Of a stretch of 64,000 nt of DNA, positions 44,797 through 56,876 are shown one piece after another. The notes below the pieces were generated by a model. The model was not told the DNA's origin. It did no database searches and worked only from the letters and a program-made list of their open reading frames with translations. The stretch lies in contig NHZP01000039.1 of the NCBI GenBank assembly GCA_003313425.1, positions 124,001 to 188,000 on the forward strand, given 5' to 3'. The position numbers were made by a program, and so were the translations under genes. The stretch comes from Pseudopyrenochaeta lycopersici. Its lineage: Eukaryota; Ascomycota; Dothideomycetes; Pleosporales; Pseudopyrenochaetaceae. Each line of letters opens with the position of its first letter. The stretch's first letter is position 1.

Positions 44797-47700
44797 TGTA
44801 ATTGATCACTGCTTAGCGGCAGGTATCTCTTTGTTAGTACAAAAAGTAGTGGTCCGAAGCTGGAGCTGGGATGCAGAAGAGGGGAGTCTGTGAGTCCGAT
44901 ATATATATGAACAATCTGGCTGCAGCGGCTTATGGCTCGTTTCGGCGTTGAGCGTGCTACCCTCGCTTTGCCAAAGCGACAGGATCCAGGCCTGGGGTGA
45001 CATGGAGCGAATACGCCGCGCGCATCTTTCGCCGTCGCTCAGCCACATGCATAGGTTGTAGCTGCTTGAAAGCAACGTGCTACTAAGTGAGCATTCCTAT
45101 TGGCTACACGACTGTGGGAACAGGTAAGGCGGAAGGCCCGAGTGGTGAAATCTGCCAAGGCCGATATGTGCCTAGCGAGAATCTTCATCAGTGGAGCTTT
45201 CCCAGAGTCAAGCAAATTTGGCAGGACGGAGCAGGAGCTTAGAGCCGTGGGCACTCGATCCTTCTGAAAAGGTTTAGAATCCGAAGCCGTCGCCCTTGGC
45301 AGCTCCTTGGCTGCTTTTCGGCGTCCCTGACAGTGGAATTCAACGTATGGAGTTTGACCAATCACAACGCCGCATGCGCCCACGAGGTGTACATTCACGT
45401 TTGATTTCACACCTTGACAGCCCAGCTTGCATGGAATGCACTCATGCTCTTCCAGCATTCCCCCCCACGCATATTGGTAGCCACCATTTCTAGTTTTGCT
45501 GCACTAGATCGTGCTCCAACGCTGACCAACCAACTCGATATTCACGCCATGCAACTATCAATGGCTGCAATTCGGTAGCTGGGGCAAATGGCTAGTAGCG
45601 GACCTGGAAACACGATGCTGCGAAAGTATTGATCCTTCATTCTGCGCTATACAGTACGTCGAAAACGGTATTTTGCGCTTGCCCAAAAGCACACACCTGA
45701 GGACAGCCAGAACGGACGCAGCCGTTGACCAACAGCACGACTCGAACCGACCACCTGGTACTTGGACTGGGTTGAAATGTTGCTTATAATCTCGTTTCAG
45801 TGCTGACTTTGTGTTCTTGCTTCTTTGGGCTCTATCACACTACTTCGGTGCATCCGAAGACGCGGGAGACTGCTAAGATCAGCACTGGAGTTCCGTTTTG
45901 ACGAGGTGTATGACTTGCGTCGCGGTTCACCTCTCCAAGACGAAGGCTGTAGTAGGCCGCTTATCACGGTCGCAACTTTGGATAGAGTCCCCACTTGTCG
46001 AAGGCTGGCATTCAACCACCTCGATGGGTCATTACCTGACCAAGCAGTCTGGATTTATCTCTGTGTTGGATTCCATTGGACGCAGGGTATGATTTGGAAG
46101 TCCAATTCTCGGCTTAGGAATTCAAATGAAGCAGTTCCTCAATCTTTGACTCGTCCACTCAAATGGGCGATCACGAAAGGGGTTACCTCGCCACTGTCGG
46201 TTCTCGTTCTCTTTCGCGCAATCAAAACCAAACGATGTAGGATGATCTCTGACTGAACGAGGTTCAATGCACGTGGATGGCTACAAGTTCCGGCCACCAG
46301 GTCATGGCTCCGAGGAATATCTAACAACTGGGAGACCCTACCCACGACATTAGCAACAATATCATCCAACATATGAGCACCCGGTTGAACCAGGCCACCC
46401 CCTAGGAGTGGAGCATGCAAAGATGCGGGTCTTCAGGGTCTGTGGAATGTGGCAGCACACTTGTACAACAGCGCTGACCCTATGAAAAACACACGTGCGA
46501 CGCTAATGCTTCGTACATGCGACGTTGATTCAGAAGAGAACACGATGCCGTGTCTGATACTCCGAGGCACTCGGACCCTCATGAGCGTCGAGTGTCTCCC
46601 AAAACAGTAATGTACCACCTGAGTCACTAAGGGTCCATAGGGAGGCGTGAATGACCAAACCCGCCAGGCTCAAAGGTGCCTTGCGGCACGATCCTGCCGT
46701 TGCAAACAACGCATTTGCTAGATCGGTGAGCACGGGACTGTACAACCATAAGCTGACCCCACGTGGTACTCTCCCCACACTCCATAGAAAGAAGCTTTGT
46801 CAATCGCAATCTCTGCGCTAGTGTGGACTCACCGAATATGACCGTACACCCGGGGAAGGCAAAACACTGTAGAGACTGTTGAGCAGTTCGCTGCGAAAAA
46901 AAGATTCTGGACTAGTAAATTTGCTGGTACGCTAGTCTCGATACAGTAGGGAGTGGTTGGCAGGCGGAAGGCCCGACTCGAAGCATCGAAAGTCAACGAC
47001 GCAGCCAAAACTCAAACACCAAACGTCAAGACCTTTCTTTATTGTTTGATGAAAAAGATGTACTGCTTTCCTCATCTTCGAAACGTCGTCAACATAAGCT
47101 CATACACCCTGCTAGTCGGGACATAGCGGTTTGGTCTTCCCACTCCCGAAGCCAAGCGTTGCCGACTTCCGTCTTTGCCCTCCACAACATACAGTTTCCA
47201 GAACATGGGCACAATTACACTTGGCTTTTACCCAAGCTTTGTTGTTTATCTTGGAGATGTGTTTCAGGGAGTTTGAATAAGCGAACTGTCGTTCCCGACT
47301 CGCCGGCTCCCGGCTTGGTTGCAGGTACCCAGACGGTGGGACGCGATTACCCGAGCAGGATGGACAAGCACTTATGGCATCTCTAAGTAGGATTTAGGCT
47401 GTGAGTTCATCTCTCTCTACGGACTAGATTGCTAGCCTGATAGTATTGCTGAGAGCCTCTTGGTTGAATGATCCTGTTCGCGACGACTAGAACTTCTGCA
47501 AAATTGGTCATGACATTGAATCGGGTCTATGTTACCAATGAGACAATATTGTGTGCACAGAGGCCCAGTCGCTTAATAATTCCAAGGCACGGTGGAGTAG
47601 GCCCAGATCTCAAAACGTACATCGAAGTGCAGTATCATGGCCAAGAACGTTACAGATTATCAGGGAACCTGTGTTCTATCAATCGAACTATAATCAAAAC

Positions 47701-48660
47701 TCACCGCATTCAAAATCGCCATGTTTTCGTTTGCCTCAGAAATGCCATCGTCGAGTCAGAATGGGGTGAAGGAGCATGCAGCAGCTTTCTCAACGGAGAC
47801 CGTTTTGGGTGCCCCCATTCCATATTTGCGACGACATGCGTATGGTGTGTGAGACAGATACATTGTGCTGTTTGAAAGCGAGGAGTTGAGAATGTCGAAT
47901 GAATGCTGTAATAACACTTCAAGCAACGCATATGTGGTGCTCTCTATGTCAACAAATTTATCCTCCGCATATAGAGACCTGAATCTTGCACTTAATGATT
48001 AACCTCCCATGTAATCTCGTATTGATCTACATTCATCGCTTTCAGGACGCCAAATGTGTACACCAGCGCCACAACTCATCGCCTACTCTCTGTGTAGGAG
48101 GAAGAATACCCTTATCGCGTCCTCTACGGATACTAACAACATGAATACCATATCGTAAGGATTTCTGGAGTCCGGACTAATGCCATCAAAGCCCATGACA
48201 TGGATGAGATTGAGGAGTGTGAAGATCTGGGACCAGGTGATGGTCGCCGCGTGGTTGTGCAGCGAAAAAAATGCGTCCTGATGCCGCATGCTTCTTAGAC
48301 TACTCCACAGGTGCGATTGCAAAATAAAATATAGATGATTCATGAAATTTCATGCCAAAGAGGCATGAGAAAATTAAGACAACGTAGTAGAGGCTGAATG
48401 AATTCTACGTCTGCATGATCAATTCACCTCAACCTGGCCGATAGCACCATATCTTACAAGCCAAACCAAGCATTCTGATGAAGATGTACGAAGGGAGTTA
48501 CCATATTTTCGTAAACCGAGTGTCTTAAGATCTAAAAGACAATAAACAAACAGCAACTCTCATCGTCTCTGAGGCTAAATCTTAAAACATCGGAGACCAT
48601 CCATGCTCACTACCAAACACGGCTAGTCCCAAAATATTACCCTCTCACAATGAGAATAAT
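44797..48660. other. Long gene-poor region upstream of the phosphate permease
   Basis: About 3.9 kb. The first 600 bases should be the permease promoter and contain CACGTT-like hexamers at about 45,074 and 45,396. Beyond this there are only short, mutually overlapping open frames (for example 45825-46256, 47042-47386, 47468-47875) without domains, membrane pattern or coherent splice sites. No transposon termini were recognised. Confidence 0.45.
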
Positions 48661-50149
48661 TTAATAGATACCTTCAGTTCGACCACCCTCACGGTTGATG
48701 CGATCAGCGTTGGTATCACGCTTTTCCAGATCATCAGCCACCTTGCGCTGCTGGTTTGACTGGAAGTTATTCCACTCATACAGCGTAACCACTGGTTTTG
48801 TGTTGTTACCAGGGAGGTTCCATTTCTGTTCTTGTGGAGGGACTAGAGATAGATGAGCGTATTCCACTATTTGACTATGGGTTCACTTACTGTTCATATT
48901 GACATGGTGAGGTAATGCTCGAGGTACCTCAAAAGTAGGGGTGGAAAGAGACTTCTTGGTCCCGACAACTATGGTATGATTATGGTCCTGGAAACGCACC
49001 TGCTTTTTTCGAGGATTATATAAAGGGCTTTTGACGAGTTGACTAGAATTCTCCTCTCCAGAAGGCACCGGAAACATTGTCGCCATGGCAGGGGTTTTCT
49101 TCTCATTTTTCACGCATATGATGGGCTTTTGTGTCTTCTCATCGGTTTTAACGTGCTTCAAGCCTTCTGTATTTAAGGGCAAGTCATTCAGTGACGTGCT
49201 GAAGTTCTGTCCAGATGCTACTTGATGTGAAGTAGGAGGAAGGACATCAGTGGCGACATGTCTCTGTGAACGATCTTCGATCCCAGGATCACAAGCTAGT
49301 GTCTGTTAGAACGCATTGAAATCACTCATGGCGCAATAATATGGAGAATTGTCAAAATGTGAGGTTTGTTGAGGTTGTGAGCATAGTAGAGCAACCACGT
49401 ACCTTGAAAGGGAGTGTCTACGTCGCTGACATTGATGACGTTTCCGCACATTTTATTGCCCTTTAATTGCACCGCTCGGTCGTGATCTTCAGCATTTGAC
49501 AGCAGTACATAGGTGGTTTGAAAGTACTTGCCGCCGGGTCCAATGCGTCTGGCGCCAGCGATGTTCGCTACTTTGAAGAAGTCTTCGAGATCATTGTCCT
49601 TGGTGTCTGAGTGAACATTGCGCAAGATAATTATGCGCTCCTTTTGAACTTTGTCTCCTTTTTTCCAAGCTCGAGTTTTCAAGTATTCGTCGCTTGGCTT
49701 GTCCATGGGGGGATAGTCATCATCAGCAGAGTACAGGGAAGCGGTGGCAATGGTATCTGCAGCCAGAGTAGAAAGTAATTTATTTGGTTTAATGAAGCCC
49801 GAATTGTCAGTTTTGACTGCGAAGTCTGTTAAATTGAGGAGAATCACTACTGAGCTGAGTACTTACAGCGGTAATTGCCTGTCACGGCTGGGAAAATGTA
49901 GACCGGGCGACCGCGAATGTATAAATTCTCTAGTTCTAGAGAGTCAATCCTCTCTACCATGGTTGCAAACAAAACATAGATGACGGATTTCCTTTTCGTC
50001 TTTGGGTGGAAGGTATGAAATTGGTCAAGAATAGTGAAGTCCTTGAGTAACTGACTCACTTCATCCGCAGTCGTATCGCAGTGGGCGTTGAGTATCCGGA
50101 CAACACGATAATTGGCCGGGCCGAAGATAATGATAGGACGGGGGCCCAT
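48661..50149 (-). CDS. Two-RRM putative RNA-binding protein
   Basis: Four exons, 50149-49867, 49825-49403, 49295-48891 and 48842-48661, give 430 residues. Introns are 41, 107 and 48 bases; all joins keep phase. The acceptor at 49296 was chosen because the nearer AG gives a stop. An in-frame upstream start at 50206 would add 19 residues. RRM1-like: RVVRILNAHCDTTADEVSQL (about 15-34), ending LENLYIRGRPVYIF. RRM2-like: ERIIILRNVHSDTKDNDLED, with YFQTTYVLLSNAEDHDRAV and NKMCGNVINVSDV. The C-terminal half is polar and disordered, with Lys-rich patches. RNP aromatic residues are only partly kept, so RNA binding is an inference. I do not recognise a named orthologue. It lies in the gene-poor part of the window. 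Confidence 0.68.
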
Positions 50150-51468
50150 TATAGATGAAAAACAAAGCCAGCGATGTGGTATTGGATAAGCAGCGGGATG
50201 TGCCAAGAAAGAGCAAGACGAGTCCTAGAATCAGAAGTCTATGCTGGTTGAATCGATATTGGTTAGTAGAGTCAACGTTTCAAGCCTAGAATTGAGGATG
50301 ATCGCAGTACTAATCGTTCAAATAGGTCAGAGAATCAACAGTGAATGAGAAAAGCGTTTCTAAATCTGTGGGTCATGTGACGAAAATTACGTGTGATATG
50401 ATCCAGACGACGGTGAAGGGAAAGTGGGTACTTGCTAGTAACTGTACAACAAAATGGAGGAGAAACTACTGGATTGTGGCAACCGAATGAGGCCCAAAGT
50501 TGCCTAGCAGATCGGAATATTTTGAAAATTTTGAAGTGTTGTACAAAAACAAAAAGTCCACGGGGTAGAAGCTTGATAGCACAATTAATGAAATACTGGA
50601 CTGCAGGTCTGCCCAGTGCGGCATCCCCTCACTATTACCCACCGGGTGCCCTTGAATTTTCTTCTTAATTTCTAATGAGAAAAGATATCATATGCCTTCT
50701 CGTTCTACATGGATGGTTTGGTTTCATCATCTGCGCTCTCTTGCGATGCATTATCCGGAGAATTTAAGTTGAGAATACAATCAGAGTCACGCTATATTCA
50801 TAGTATAGTTACATTATTGCAAAGAAAGACAGGCAGACATAGAAAACCAAGAGAGAGTAGATATGGAGAGGTTGGTAGATTAGGCAATTCCTCGACTTTC
50901 CCACCTTCTATATTGGATTCATTATGACAATATCACGGAAATCGTACTAGTGTTTTCTACTCTGGCTCTCTTACTATCTGTAAGTGGAGTGTTTGATCGA
51001 AGACAATCATTATTTTATTATGGTTTAGGCTTGACATTGTTGTTCAATTTTAGAGAAAGACCAATGGCCTAGATAAAATCCGATTCCTCTCAGTCAGAAG
51101 CCCTGGGAAGCCCCTAGCTAATATATAACATCCGCACAACTAAATGACATATATTTAGTTTATTTGATGTTCTCTCAAAGCTTTGACTTCGTTGCCCATG
51201 AGACATCAGACGGGTAAAGTCTGACGTCGCAGATGGAGCATGAGTAGAATGGCCCAGTATTTCTTTTGACTTTTGCACTTTTGCGACGTGCTTTGGGAGA
51301 ACGAAACCCATACATGAAATTTGGAATTCTTTAGCGGCACCTTTTGTCAATAGCACATGCATGTGCTATTCTCTAAAGATGCTTTCACGTCAACTGCAAA
51401 TTCAAATTGCATAGATTGGAGCAACGCTAGTATTGCGAAATTGGCCACTATTGGTATTGAGCCAACCC
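50150..51468. other. Intergenic region
   Basis: 1.3 kb of A/T-richer DNA between tandem minus-strand genes. Open frames of 70-80 codons only. Nothing recognised. Confidence 0.45.
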
Positions 51469-52918
51469 CTAAACCTTCCTTACAGACCAAGCCTGCGCTA
51501 GATATGCATTTCTGGTCAATGCTTTCTTATTGAACCCGTACTCGGCTTCTTTGCTCCTGACCTTCTTTTCCTTGAATGTCAACTCTCCACACTCATCACC
51601 TAGATCTTCGAATTCGAAGCCCATATCTTCAACAATAGCGATGATCTCATCCAAACTGAGCTGTACAAAAGGGCCTGTCCCGTATAATAGAGGCCCAAAA
51701 TTTATCCATTGGCCGCCCGGCTTGAGCAAGCGATGAATGGTGTCGAAGTAGGCTATGAGGTTGCGTGCTGTGTCAATGAAGAAGTGGGTGACAATGATGT
51801 CGTAGTGGCCAGGTTGATCGTTAAATGCGGTATTGAAGTCGCCTTCTACAAGTAGGACATTTGGATTTGGAGGAACGTTGGGCGCAGTGACTTTGCGTAG
51901 CATGTCATTTGTAGTGGCATGGTGTGACATGCCATCGATAAAAGGATGCATGGAAAAGGCGTGTGAAACCCTCTTGGCTTCGATGAAACGGTAGCCGACG
52001 TTCATATACATAGACCATTCATTAATAGTCACCTCAAATCCTGCATAATTTTTAGCAGCACAATGGTACCGGAAACGGGGGAGACTGACCTCCAAGGTTG
52101 GCAACTTCATGACCTAGTCGGCCGACTCCCGACCCCGGGAGAAGGACTTTGATTGGACCTTTTTCAGATGAATCCACCTTTCGGGCGCTCAGTGTACTGA
52201 GGATGCACGGGAAAGCTTCATTTCTTTCCTTGGCGCCTTCTTCTGCCCAGTCCCTGACGAAGTGCTTCAATGTCTGCGACGTGCTCATTCTGTCGCCTGG
52301 TCTACCATCTTGCGCCGCCTCTTTCATATGATCATTGAGCTCTTGCTGATCGATACTATAAAATTCCATAGCAGTTGCGAGTATGTCCTTGCATATCAAT
52401 TCGTTTTCATATATTAATTCTTCAATATCATCCAACTTCTTCGTGTAATGAGTGACATTCTCCAAGATCTGTCCTACCATGAGCAGCTTACCTAATATTT
52501 GATATTGACTCACCTGATTCTGCTTCTTTCCAACGTTCTTGTAAAGGCTCCGCCACCTGTCCAGTTCGGCCATATTGCGTTCTCGATATTTGGTGAAGCC
52601 ATAAAGTGCTTCCAAGAGTCGATACCGCGGGTGAATAGTTCCCCACTTTCCATTCTTTCGGTCCATTCGTTTCATGAGATGAGCCTTCTCTTGCCGATGC
52701 CGCGGTGAATTCTGCTGATTGACCGATTGCATTGAAGCTATATTCAATGGAATCTGTCCCATTTGCGGGTCTGCCCCAACATAGCCAACCTCAACGGCGT
52801 CGGCAAGGCTATTTCCTGATTCCACTGCGGCTTGATAGCTCGGTCCATCGGCAACAGCAAGACTAGCAAGACCAGTATTTGCTAGGAGTAAATACCATGA
52901 AAGGATTTTTGACTTCAT
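51469..52918 (-). CDS. Carnosine N-methyltransferase-like protein (N2227 family) with N-terminal signal
   Basis: Exons 52918-52090 and 52040-51469 give 466 residues; the 49-base intron (GTCAGT...ATGCAG) joins NLGGFEVTINEWSMYM in phase. Characterised relatives methylate carnosine or related dipeptides with SAM. Family landmarks: YRLLEALYGFTKYRERNM, IKVLLPGSGVGRLGHEVA (SAM motif, about 257-274), NEWSMYMNVGYRFI, VEGDFNTAF, and FFIDTARNLIAYFDTI followed by LKPGGQWINFGPLLYG. Unusually for a cytosolic enzyme, the start MKSKILSWYLLLANTGLASL followed by AVADG reads as a signal peptide with a cleavage site near residue 23. Upstream in-frame ATGs (52954, 52996) would bury that signal, so 52918 was chosen. 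The substrate in fungi is unknown. Confidence 0.85.
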
Positions 52919-54251
52919 TTTTCTGTGAGAAACACGCAAAGAAGCAGATTGCATTCCAGTGATGCATACGGAAAAATGTTCGTGCAGAATGAGCACCGTG
53001 TTGGCCCGCCAAGCAGTCGTTTCATCCTAAGTTAGAGATTAGTTCTTTGTGCGATTACCATACTCAAACCCGTTTTTCTTATGTAAATATCTTTAATTTT
53101 ACTGAAGAGAGTGCAGTCAAACGACGATCGCGATGGGGCTCAAATTGCTACTGTTAGTTGTGGTACATACAGCCACATAGGACTTTTCGTTTTCAATAAC
53201 ACGCGAGACCTATGTTCATACGTTAATTGCTTGATACATTTTGATTTGATCTATATTCCTGTATACACTTTTTTAACGATAGAAATGGATGGCGTTCTTA
53301 CAATGCGCCTCGGAAATCCTGAGACAGGGCGCGATTTGGACACACACTTTCGAGCCAGGCATACTCCCGATTAGTTTCGGCCAATGTATTATCCCATCTC
53401 CATGGTTAAGGTACAGTTGCTTTGCATCACATCATACTGGTACCGAGCATGCAGAATATCGGATCGGATTTCTTACGCGTTCGCAATTAGATGATATCTC
53501 ATTATTATTCACAATTGACTGCGACGGAAATTTTGCTTTGAAGACTTTCAAACGCTGCCACTGAAATCAATTGAATTGGGAGTAATAAATGTTTTATATT
53601 AGATATGAATTGAGAGACACTAATTATGTGCCTCAACCCTCCTATCTAGGTCCTAGTATATGAGATCCGTCATTTTCTCGACCGAAAGCTTTTCCTCGAA
53701 AGCATTCCAAAAGCTCACGCTCAACCCGCTGTACAGAGCTTAAGCGCTATAGTCTGTTCTCTTTGAATATTTACATGCCCACAAAATACAGCGAATGTCC
53801 GCGTCAAGTGTTTAAGAAATCACATGTACGAAATTGTTGCACGAAAGATTGAAAAATCGAAAGCGGATATACACAACACCGTAAGCTAAGTCGAGATTTG
53901 CAAGCACGACTGCTAAGCAAGAATCAAAGTCTGAACAAACTACAACAAATGACAAAATTACTGCTACCATCGTTGAAAAATTCGAGGAGTACGATGAAGG
54001 TGAGCTCATAAGTGATTGTGTGAGTAATTGGACTCAGGCTACTTTTCACTTGTGGTTGCGCTCATGTGGACCCCGACTACGACACACGGGCACACGCAAA
54101 GGCCCTATAAAAACAAAATCTCCTTCATGAGCTAGCTTCATGCATTATATTCCCTTTCCAACCCGTACTTGCCAACTTGGATGCCCGAAGGTCCAATATC
54201 AAAACACACATTGGACAGTCCAGGCAGCTATTTTGGGTTTTCGCGCAGTAA
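52919..54251. other. Intergenic region
   Basis: 1.33 kb. Only short frames without domains. Near its end, a TATA-like CTATAAAAAC at about 54,105 and a GTAAGT...TTGCAG intron-like pair (54,247-54,298) suggest a plus-strand transcription unit entering the next feature. Confidence 0.4.
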
Positions 54252-54962
54252 GTGCCCTTTCATAAAGACCCCAAGTGCTATCACTCACCACATTGCAGCC
54301 CTTTTCTGGAAGGCGATGACACCTCCCTCAATCCAGTGGAGGTCGCGTGCCAACGCGAGATGCTCTCTTCAAACACTTTCGGGAACAAAGACACGCAAAG
54401 TGAGGATGTCCCAAAACACAGACCGAGCAAGATCAGCAAAAATGCCATGATGAATGGGCAGAATCTTTCGGTACGAGCCAGCGGCACGTCTAAACCAATG
54501 CACGTTGCATTCAAGTTGGGCATGTCTGGGTACTCCGAACCCAATGTCGGCGGCAAATCTGGTGAGAATGGCTGCAGCCATGCCTTGATAGAAGGCCCTA
54601 AGAGCATTAGTACAATCATGATAAACCACTCTCGGATCGCAACAGATTCCCAAATTGGTGTCATCGCAATGTACCTCTTTCTTATTTGCTACTCAGCTTT
54701 CTCGGGACCAACGATGCTGCTACTTATGATTTGGAGAATAGGAATTATTCTTCTAGTCTACACTTGCTTTCTTCGTCGCCTAGGTTGGAAGAACTTTGCG
54801 CATCGCGATGTGCTTCTCTCCCCGTTCTGCCATACGGGTCTTACTGCACTAGATTTAATTCATGGAAGGATCCACAATCGGAGCGAAATTACTGCCCAGA
54901 TCACTGTAGAAGTTATAAAGTCAGCGGCGAATGGTGAACAGGTCCAACCGATGTTAGGGTAG
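54252..54962 (+). CDS. Hypothetical membrane ORF
   Basis: An open frame of 236 codons; an internal ATG at 54360 is an equally good start. The first 130 residues are polar (Ser/Asn/Lys-rich). About residues 139-175 form one or two hydrophobic spans (MYLFLICYSAFSGPTMLLLM then IILLVYTCFL), followed by a basic and then mixed C-terminus. A canonical donor/acceptor pair at about 54,247-54,298 overlaps the first codons, so the true first exon may lie upstream near 54,140, but I found no exon combination that keeps an ATG in frame. No family is recognised. It may be a real orphan gene or a chance frame. Confidence 0.3.
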   Translation: MPFHKDPKCYHSPHCSPFLEGDDTSLNPVEVACQREMLSSNTFGNKDTQSEDVPKHRPSKISKNAMMNGQNLSVRASGTSKPMHVAFKLGMSGYSEPNVGGKSGENGCSHALIEGPKSISTIMINHSRIATDSQIGVIAMYLFLICYSAFSGPTMLLLMIWRIGIILLVYTCFLRRLGWKNFAHRDVLLSPFCHTGLTALDLIHGRIHNRSEITAQITVEVIKSAANGEQVQPMLG

Positions 54963-55844
54963 TACTCTAACTCGCGGTGGCGTGGCAACGGTCAGCGACA
55001 CTGCTCATTTTCAAACAGCAACATGCCGGGTTTAATTTGCACTACATCGGGTTAGATAAAGAAACCTTATTACTTGATAGCCTTGTTTGCGTTTGATGAA
55101 GTGGAGTACATGTTACCGCTTGGGATTATGCATTTGGCTATTGGGCGTTAACCGCAGTGTCATAATAAAAATGCCAACTCTGCCTTGCCTCACACAACGC
55201 CTCACTCTACAAAAAAAAAAATTCAAAAAAGAGTCATTATCGTGCATCCAACCGTAGCAGTACACTCACTGTAACGGAACAAAACCAGGGTACTTGAGCT
55301 TCAAAATAATAAATATGTGAACGGAATTCCAAATTCGGTAAGCTTTTCCTATAGGTTTCATGCTTGGTACATTCTCAACTCTGATACTAGTCTACAAGCT
55401 AAATCTTTTCGTAATAGTGCCTTCGTATGTGATTTTGCAATAGGCTTTTCTTTATGACTAAATCTCACCGTACCTACCAAGCATCACACCTAAGGTGACA
55501 GAACTATCGCTACACTACCAAAGCCTTTTATAAGCTAAGGGACCCGTTACGACTTAAGAAAATGTTGTAATTCGCCGCAAGGCTGAAGATAGCATTAATC
55601 TCATGCAGCGCAGCAACCCCAGTCGATACATCGAGCGTTAAGCACCTAACTAGAGGAGGGGAAGAGACGCTTGATGTCAGCTCCTGTAATTTAACCATAT
55701 AAGTGCTTTGTAGTTTGCCATCGAATATACTAGAGCTTTAAGGTTGCTCTCATCGCAGTAGGTGGAGCTTTCCACTCACAGGTAGTACACTATACAGAGC
55801 ATTTGAATTGGCTGCAACGTCTATGAACTACACTGTTGAATGAT
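54963..55844. other. Intergenic region
   Basis: 880 bases of A/T-rich DNA with A-runs (around 55,210). No gene, RNA or repeat was recognised. Confidence 0.45.
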
Positions 55845-56612
55845 TCAAGACGTAACTACATCCTCACTGTCCTGCTTGAGGCTAACCAAGACAATCGGAG
55901 GTCTATCGCCCACACTTTCGTATTTGACATCAACCATTCCAGTTGCTTCAACAAATTCACGAAGCCGTTCATACCCGTAATTGCGCGCAAGTAGATTAGG
56001 CGCTATCTTGTTCAGATAGTTTCCGACATCGGCCAAGTTGACCCAATTATCGCTATTACCCTTAGAGTTCCTAATCGCTAAAATTATTCCAGCGCGTGCT
56101 TGGGCATCGATTGGTCTTTTAATCGGCTGGTTGTGAACGACAATGGGTGCCGGGCCAGGCTTTGATGATTCCTCCGACTCTGCGTTCAATACATCAAAGT
56201 ATATGAACTTATCACACGCCGCAATAAAAGCATTATTGGTCTTGCGTTCTCCAAAGCCATAAACCGTGACACCCTGCTCACGGATGCGAGATGCGAGGCG
56301 CGTGAAGTCACTGTCGCTTGATACGAGACAGAAACTTGAGAAGCGGCCAGTGTATAGTAGATCCATAGCGTCGATAATCATGGCGCCATCGGTGGCATTC
56401 TTTCCAGTCGTATACGCGAACTGTTGTATTGGCGTTATTGAGTGATGCAGAAGACATGCTTTCCAGTTCTTAAGGGATGGGCTGGTCCAGTCCGCATATA
56501 TTCGCTTAACACTGGCGGTTCCATAGTTGGCGATTTCTGCTAGAAGGCCAGCGATGATCTTTGGCGAAGCATTATCACCGTCAATCAGTACGGCTAAGTT
56601 GGAGTCGTTCAT
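55845..56612 (-). CDS. NYN-domain ribonuclease-like protein with C-terminal OST-HTH/LOTUS domain
   Basis: Intronless, 255 residues. Residues 6-140 are a NYN (LabA-like, PIN-fold) domain: AVLIDGDNASP with Asp11 and Asp13, RIYADWTSPSLKNW, TTGKNATDGAMIIDAMDLL with Asp75, Asp81 and Asp84, VSSDSDFTRLASRIREQG with Asp100 and Asp102, then VYGFGERKTNNAFIAACDKF. All acidic residues expected for metal-dependent RNA cleavage are present. Residues 141-170 are a linker; about 172-245 form an OST-HTH/LOTUS winged-helix domain (GIILAIRNSKGNSDNWVNLA, YGYERLREFVEATG), which binds RNA in known proteins. The domain pair and wording match compact bacterial NYN-LOTUS proteins more than the long fungal or animal MARF1-type ones, so transfer from a bacterium is inferred. 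It stands alone, about 250 bases from a transposon block. The biological role is unknown. Confidence 0.85.
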   Translation of the reverse strand: MNDSNLAVLIDGDNASPKIIAGLLAEIANYGTASVKRIYADWTSPSLKNWKACLLHHSITPIQQFAYTTGKNATDGAMIIDAMDLLYTGRFSSFCLVSSDSDFTRLASRIREQGVTVYGFGERKTNNAFIAACDKFIYFDVLNAESEESSKPGPAPIVVHNQPIKRPIDAQARAGIILAIRNSKGNSDNWVNLADVGNYLNKIAPNLLARNYGYERLREFVEATGMVDVKYESVGDRPPIVLVSLKQDSEDVVTS

Positions 56613-56868
56613 ATTCCTTTCTGAATCCTTTGATCTGGCTTATTCGAAAAATCAGTGTCTGTACAGAATAGTGAAGCCAGGCCGCATTGGTTAGAATAAG
56701 GAGCTCTTACCCCGCACCGGAACAACACTAGGTTCGCACAAGGCTCTCGCGCGCTAAAATAACCGGGATATACCGAAGTTCACCCCGTAACGCACCACCC
56801 CGCGTAACGCACTACTTTTTACTAGGGTGGCAAATGGGTATAGGTTGGGGTTGGGTTGGGTTTGATTA
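56613..56868. other. NYN/LOTUS promoter and junction to the repeat block
   Basis: 256 bases between the NYN/LOTUS start codon and the MITE target duplication. From about 56,826 the sequence turns into a G-rich TTGGG-type repeat that belongs to the outer inverted repeat described in the findings. Confidence 0.5.
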
Positions 56869-56876
56869 CATGAGGC

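Noticed and set aside
47468..47875. 135-codon plus-strand open frame
   Set aside because: No domain, no splice support, A/T-rich surroundings; overlapping frames on both strands are equally long.
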